From contig NZ_FTNK01000001.1 in NCBI RefSeq assembly GCF_900156375.1, positions 124,001 to 188,000 on the forward strand: a stretch of DNA of 64,000 nt, written 5' to 3'. Position numbers and translations under genes: made by a program. Numbering within the stretch: the first letter of the stretch is position 1; each line of letters opens with the position of its first letter. The stretch is from Paenibacillus macquariensis. Lineage in GTDB: Bacteria; Bacillota; Bacilli; Paenibacillales; Paenibacillaceae. The notes below the pieces were generated by a model. The model had not been told where the DNA came from, ran no database searches, and saw nothing but the letters and a program-made list of their open reading frames with translations. Positions 61,701 through 64,000 of the stretch are shown here, in pieces.

Positions 61701-62774
61701 TTATTTGCTATATTCATTCATCCAATCTTGAAACCCTTGTTTGCTATTTCCCCATTCCTTAACATACTTAGAAAGCTCCGTTGTTGAGATTTGCTCTGTT
61801 GGCAAGTGTTCTCTTGATACATAGACCGGACTCAAAACAACTTCATCCTCCGTCTTATCCCCATGTAATTTTTGATATGCATATCTAACTTGAATTCGTC
61901 CAATATCTTTCGGATCTACAGCAGCAGATGCAACCCAAGGATTATTAGGATCTTGTATCATCTGTAAATCTTCATCGCTCATATCTATCCCATATACTTT
62001 GATCTCTGTACGTCCTGCTTGTTGAATCGCACGTGATGCACCTTTTGCAAATTCATCCCATGCCGCCCATACTGCGGATATCTCGCCTTTTGGATATTGC
62101 TTCAAGATTGCTTCCATCTGAGTCTGTGTATCTAGAGCCGGGTTCTGTGCATTTCCGAAAGATGCAATTTCTTTAATATCCGGATTCTCACCAATGAACT
62201 TGGCATAAGAGATTTGACGACGCTCCATAGGTGCAAACCCAGCAACCCACACTTTAACGATATTTCCTTTGCCCCCAATATCCTTCTTCAATTGATCCAA
62301 TGTGAGCTTTGCCATTTGTTGATCGTCCTGAGAAAGTACCGTTACGCCAGGCTCCTTAACAACGGCGTCAAATACAACAACAGAAATATTTTGTGCTAAT
62401 GCCTTCTTAATTCCAGCTTGGAGAATATCTGCGTCTCCATGATCTGTTAAGATCGCGTCAAATTTTTGAGTGACAGCTGATTCTAGAAGAGAAGCCATTT
62501 TGGCTTTATCATTATTCGCTACAAATTTGGTCAACTGTCCGCCAAATCTCTCAACTTCTTCAGTAACTCCCTGTACATATTGTTGCGAAAAAGTCCCTGT
62601 ATTAAATTCCATGATGAGTGCAATTCGTTTACCATTCAAAGGCTTGTCAGCGGAACCACCTTTTTTATCCCCTGAACCTGCTGCATTTGATCCACATGCA
62701 CTAGCAATCATTGCGAATACGATAAGAAGCGTAACCAGTACTAATTGTTTTTTTCTCCATTTTAAAACCATCAT
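61701..62774 (-). CDS. CUT2-type sugar ABC transporter substrate-binding lipoprotein
   Basis: This 357-residue periplasmic-binding type I protein has a lipoprotein signal (KKQLVLVTLLIVFAMIASAC; lipid Cys at about 27). It shows KRIALIMEFNTGTFSQQYVQ, AILTDHGDADILQAGI, NISVVVFDA and AVWAAWDEFAKGASRAIQQA. It delivers the sugar (ribose, galactose, xylose or inositol class) to the permease. AAAGGGG precedes the start. It is the first gene of the transporter operon; no regulator or catabolic enzyme adjoins it. Confidence 0.92.
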   Translation of the reverse strand: MMVLKWRKKQLVLVTLLIVFAMIASACGSNAAGSGDKKGGSADKPLNGKRIALIMEFNTGTFSQQYVQGVTEEVERFGGQLTKFVANNDKAKMASLLESAVTQKFDAILTDHGDADILQAGIKKALAQNISVVVFDAVVKEPGVTVLSQDDQQMAKLTLDQLKKDIGGKGNIVKVWVAGFAPMERRQISYAKFIGENPDIKEIASFGNAQNPALDTQTQMEAILKQYPKGEISAVWAAWDEFAKGASRAIQQAGRTEIKVYGIDMSDEDLQMIQDPNNPWVASAAVDPKDIGRIQVRYAYQKLHGDKTEDEVVLSPVYVSREHLPTEQISTTELSKYVKEWGNSKQGFQDWMNEYSK

Positions 62775-62916
62775 TATTTCCCCTTTCGAAACTGTTTGTG
62801 ATATTTAATATAGACTCTTTCTATAATATAAATCTTAATTCCGAGTATGTAAATCGGTTTTATATAAATAATCAAAATATTATACACAAATATGTATTTT
62901 TATAAAAATTTCAATA

Positions 62917-62961
62917 CAAAAAAACCATAAACAGGGAGTTAATCCTGCTTACGGTTTTTTC
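62917..62961. terminator. bidirectional-looking terminator after spoIVA
   Basis: AAAACCATAAACAGG (about 62920-62934) pairs with CCTGCTTACGGTTTT (about 62944-62958) with two mismatches. T-tracts lie on both strands. It ends the minus-strand spoIVA transcript at 62984. Confidence 0.85.
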
Positions 62962-62983
62962 CACAAAAGGATGAATACTTTAG

Positions 62984-64000
62984 TTATAGAATGATGGCAA
63001 TTAATCCACCCGATCCTTCATTAATAATTCTTCCTAATGTTTCTTGTAGCTTATATCTAGCATTATCTGGCATCATCGCAATTTTGCCTTGAATACCCTC
63101 ACGCACAATGGAATGGAGCGAGCGACCAAAGATATCTGAATCCCAAATCTTTATCGGATCATTCTCGAAGTCTTGGATGAGGTAGCGAACAAGTTCTTCA
63201 CTTTGTTTCTCTGTCCCAATGATTGGAGAGAACTCAGACTCAACATCTACACGTATCATATGAATCGAAGGTGCAGTCGCTTTCAATCGAACACCAAACC
63301 TTGATCCTTGACGGATTAATTCTGGTTCATCGAGTGTCATTTCAGCGAGTGAAGGTGCAGCAATTCCGTATCCAGTCGTCTTAACCATTTCCAATGCTTC
63401 AGCAAATCGATCATATTCACGTTTGGCATGCGAGAAATCCTGCATTAATTGTAGTAAATGATCTTTACCGCGGATCTCCACACCTACAACTTCCATCAGA
63501 ATCTGATCATACATCTCATCTGGCGCGAATAAGTCAATTTCAGCAACACCCTGACCCATATTCATCCCGCTGAGGGCAGCTCTGTCAATGAATTCATAAT
63601 CCATAAACTGGGATACTACGCGATCCACATCACGTAATCGACGAATATCCTTCACTGTATCGCGAACGGAATTCTCATAATTTGTACGCAACCAATGCTT
63701 CTCATTCAACACCATAACCCAGCTTGGAAGATTGACATTCACTTCGTGTACTGGAAATTCATAAAGAACTTCTCGTAACACACCTGTAACATCATCTTCA
63801 GTCATCGTAGCAGCACTCAAAGACATGACTGGAATGTCATATTTCGCAGCTAATTCACTACGTAATTGAAGCACTTCTTCACTGCGAGGACGTGTCGAGT
63901 TAATGACGAGAACAAAGGGTTTGCCCACTTCTTTCAGTTCTGCTATGACTCTTTCCTCTGCCTCTACATAAGAACTTCTGCCAATTTCTGAAATGGATCC
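62984..64000 (-). CDS. spoIVA: stage IV sporulation protein A, C-terminal part (truncated by the window)
   Basis: The frame is open from the window edge (64000) to the stop at 62984, giving 339 codons. SpoIVA is about 492 residues, so roughly the first 150 (with the Walker A ATPase site) lie outside. Visible are SYVEAEERVIAELKEVGKPF (reading through the GTG at 63928, which is internal), LVINSTRP, the middle helical domain and the C-terminal YKLQETLGRIINEGSGGLIA needed for docking on the forespore. It forms the coat basement layer. Confidence 0.97.
   Translation of the reverse strand, partial: GSISEIGRSSYVEAEERVIAELKEVGKPFVLVINSTRPRSEEVLQLRSELAAKYDIPVMSLSAATMTEDDVTGVLREVLYEFPVHEVNVNLPSWVMVLNEKHWLRTNYENSVRDTVKDIRRLRDVDRVVSQFMDYEFIDRAALSGMNMGQGVAEIDLFAPDEMYDQILMEVVGVEIRGKDHLLQLMQDFSHAKREYDRFAEALEMVKTTGYGIAAPSLAEMTLDEPELIRQGSRFGVRLKATAPSIHMIRVDVESEFSPIIGTEKQSEELVRYLIQDFENDPIKIWDSDIFGRSLHSIVREGIQGKIAMMPDNARYKLQETLGRIINEGSGGLIAIIL

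Noticed and set aside
1..64000. CRISPR arrays, prophage, insertion sequences, tRNA or rRNA genes
   Set aside because: No regularly spaced repeats, transposase or integrase-like proteins, terminal inverted repeats, tRNA cloverleafs or rRNA stretches were seen on either strand.

Overview
The window reads as chromosomal DNA of an endospore-forming, low-to-moderate GC member of the Bacillales, most likely Paenibacillus or a close relative. The evidence is the sporulation genes (spoIVA, ypjB), bacillithiol synthesis (bshA, bshB1), Rex, a Bacillus-type qcrABC menaquinol:cytochrome c reductase, a trp operon without trpG, a gene for TRAP (mtrB), and gene order. From right to left (almost everything lies on the minus strand) the order follows the Bacillus subtilis block spoIVA-hbs-mtrB-hepS-menH-hepT-ndk-cheR-aroF-aroB-aroH-trpEDCFBA-hisC-tyrA-...-ypiF-qcrABC-ypjAB-(YitT)-ypjD-dapB-mgsA-bshB1-bshA-cca-birA-panBCD-dinG-ypmB-asnS-dnaD. 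Insertions and losses mark lineage differences.

Layout. Positions 1-6770 are accessory: a lipoprotein, a phosphodiester glycosidase, a methyltransferase, a PH-domain protein, DUF1697, a divergent LysR/SDR pair, and an AAC(3)-type acetyltransferase behind an attenuator-like leader. Positions 6850-13160 hold dnaD, asnS, ackA, a 3-hydroxyacyl-CoA dehydrogenase, and an FtsH-like protease with a membrane-anchored partner. Positions 13400-28690 hold tseB, an amidohydrolase, rex, dinG, a TPR gene, panBCD (with a pan-motif RNA leader), birA, cca, bshA, bshB1, mgsA, dapB, a second TPR gene and a MazG-like gene. Positions 28800-36300 hold a YitT protein (plus strand), ypjB, ypjA, qcrCBA, ypiF, a 59-codon IDEAL-domain gene found by hand, a gamma-carbonic-anhydrase-like protein and an unknown protein. 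Positions 36490-39270 hold a histidine phosphatase, an ECF sigma/anti-sigma pair and DUF3224. Positions 39490-50900 are the aromatic supraoperon aroC-aroB-aroH-trpEDCFBA-hisC-tyrA, with a clear promoter at its head and a terminator at its tail. Positions 51080-57660 hold a small unknown gene, cheR, ndk and a menaquinone cluster (hepT, mqnA, ubiX, ubiA, menG, hepS). Positions 57780-64000 hold an unknown gene, mtrB, hup, a CUT2-type sugar ABC transporter and the 3' part of spoIVA.

How the parts work together. Chorismate from aroC feeds tryptophan (trp), tyrosine (tyrA with hisC as transaminase), prephenate (aroH) and, through MqnA, apparently a futalosine-type menaquinone route. Menaquinone made by the hep/ubi/menG genes is the electron donor for qcrABC, and Rex would sense the resulting NADH/NAD state. 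The TRAP protein encoded at 58.4-58.6 kb has an obvious target in the same window: a 12-triplet (G/U/C)AG array ahead of trpE. A second, apparently undescribed array of eight in-phase NAG triplets lies at the trpE-trpD junction, inside the first codons of trpD. That second TRAP-like site is the observation I consider most worth testing.
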